Part shown: in pieces, positions 5,193-5,780 of the stretch
Layout: the number at the start of each line of letters is the position of its first letter
Numbering within the stretch: the first letter of the stretch is position 1
Source of the DNA: Dichotomicrobium sp046543175
Lineage (GTDB): Bacteria; Pseudomonadota; Alphaproteobacteria; Rhizobiales; Rhodomicrobiaceae
Assembly (NCBI GenBank): GCA_046543175.1
Contig: JBKGZY010000177.1
Location: forward strand, 1 to 5,780
Reading direction: 5' to 3'
Length of the DNA stretch: 5,780 bases
The notes under the pieces: model-generated
What the model was told of the DNA's origin: nothing
Database searches by the model: none
The model's input: the letters and a program-made list of their open reading frames with translations, nothing else
Program-made: the position numbers and the translations under genes

Positions 5193-5780
5193 TGCAGGCC
5201 ATCGGCGGACTGAGCCCGACCGGCATTCTCGCCGTGACGCGGCGCCAGTTCATCGTCTGGCGCAAGCTGATCGCCTCGGCGCTGGCCGCGAATGTCGCCA
5301 ACCCGCTCCTGTTCCTGTTCGGGTTCGGGCTGGGGCTGGGCCAGTTCGTCGAGCGCATGGGCGACGTGCCCTATCTGGCTTTCGTCGTACCGGGCATGAC
5401 GGCCTATGCCGCCATGTTCGCCGCCAGCTTCGAGACGACCATCGGCGCCTACACGCGCTACCAGCAGCAGGGCAACTGGGACGCGATCATGGCGACGCCG
5501 GTGACGCTGGCGGAGCTGCTGCTGGGCGAGGTGCTCTGGGCGGCGCTGAAGGCGCTGTTATCGGCGGTGTGCGTGATCCTCGTCGGCTGGGCCTGGGGCG
5601 GCGTGCTTTCGGTGCCCGGCGCGCTGGTCGCGCTGCCGCTGGTGTTCGCCGCCTCGCTCGGCTTCGCCTGCTTCGGGCTGGTGGCGACGACCCACGCGCA
5701 TGGATACGAGTATTTCAGCTATTTCTTCAGCTTCTGGATCACGCCGATGTTCGTGTTCTGCGGCGTGTTCTTCGACATCG
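5192..5780 (+). CDS. ABC-2 type permease, NodJ-like (partial, 3' end outside window)
   Basis: Inner-membrane subunit of the exporter powered by the preceding ATPase. It starts at ATG 5192, sharing one base with the ATPase stop, with GGGAG five bases upstream. The 196 residues inside the window run without a stop. An amphipathic N-terminus (VTRRQFIVWRKL, 15-26) precedes membrane segments near 29-50, 61-82, 107-133, 141-167 and 173-196. FVVPGMTAYAAMFAASFET, TRYQQQGNWDAIMATPVTL and ITPMFVFCGVFFD follow the NodJ pattern of ABC-2 permeases. Relatives have about 255-265 residues, so roughly one quarter, with the last membrane segments, lies outside. The substrate is unknown; lipid-linked or glycan-like molecules are plausible only by analogy with NodIJ. 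Confidence 0.88.
   Translation, partial: MQAIGGLSPTGILAVTRRQFIVWRKLIASALAANVANPLLFLFGFGLGLGQFVERMGDVPYLAFVVPGMTAYAAMFAASFETTIGAYTRYQQQGNWDAIMATPVTLAELLLGEVLWAALKALLSAVCVILVGWAWGGVLSVPGALVALPLVFAASLGFACFGLVATTHAHGYEYFSYFFSFWITPMFVFCGVFFDI

Overview
The window looks like a piece of an alphaproteobacterial chromosome. It is GC-rich, genes are tightly packed with overlapping stops and starts, and znuA lies divergent from znuCB-zur, an arrangement known from Rhizobiales and relatives. A palindromic intergenic repeat of the kind common in that group is also present. The genus cannot be named from the sequence. I see no tRNA, rRNA, CRISPR array, insertion sequence or phage gene, and no gene-free stretch longer than about 180 bases.

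Left part, minus strand (1-1949): znuA encodes the periplasmic zinc-binding protein, with a very His-rich loop. It is followed 24 bases downstream by a soluble-type lytic transglycosylase gene that runs off the left edge. The spacing and shared direction suggest one transcript.

Centre (1950-2033): the divergent intergenic region carries a perfect 15-base palindrome with TGTTAT / ATAACA half-sites. It matches the core of known proteobacterial Zur operators and can control both directions.

Middle, plus strand (2034-4096): znuC (ATPase), znuB (membrane permease) and zur (zinc-responsive Fur-family repressor) form an operon in which both junctions overlap by exactly 11 bases. ZnuA captures zinc in the periplasm, ZnuB carries it across the inner membrane, and ZnuC powers transport. 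Zur with bound zinc should shut off both arms, including its own gene.

Right part (4097-5780): after zur come a hairpin, a two-armed palindromic repeat, a strong ribosome-binding site with a possible 15-codon leader peptide, and then a NodI/NodJ-like ABC-2 exporter pair. The ATPase is complete; the permease is cut by the right edge. This looks like a separate transcription unit with an unknown export substrate.

Most of the window is a well-known zinc-uptake locus. The points most worth a second look are the cell-wall lytic enzyme apparently placed under Zur control, and the leader ORF coupled to the exporter.
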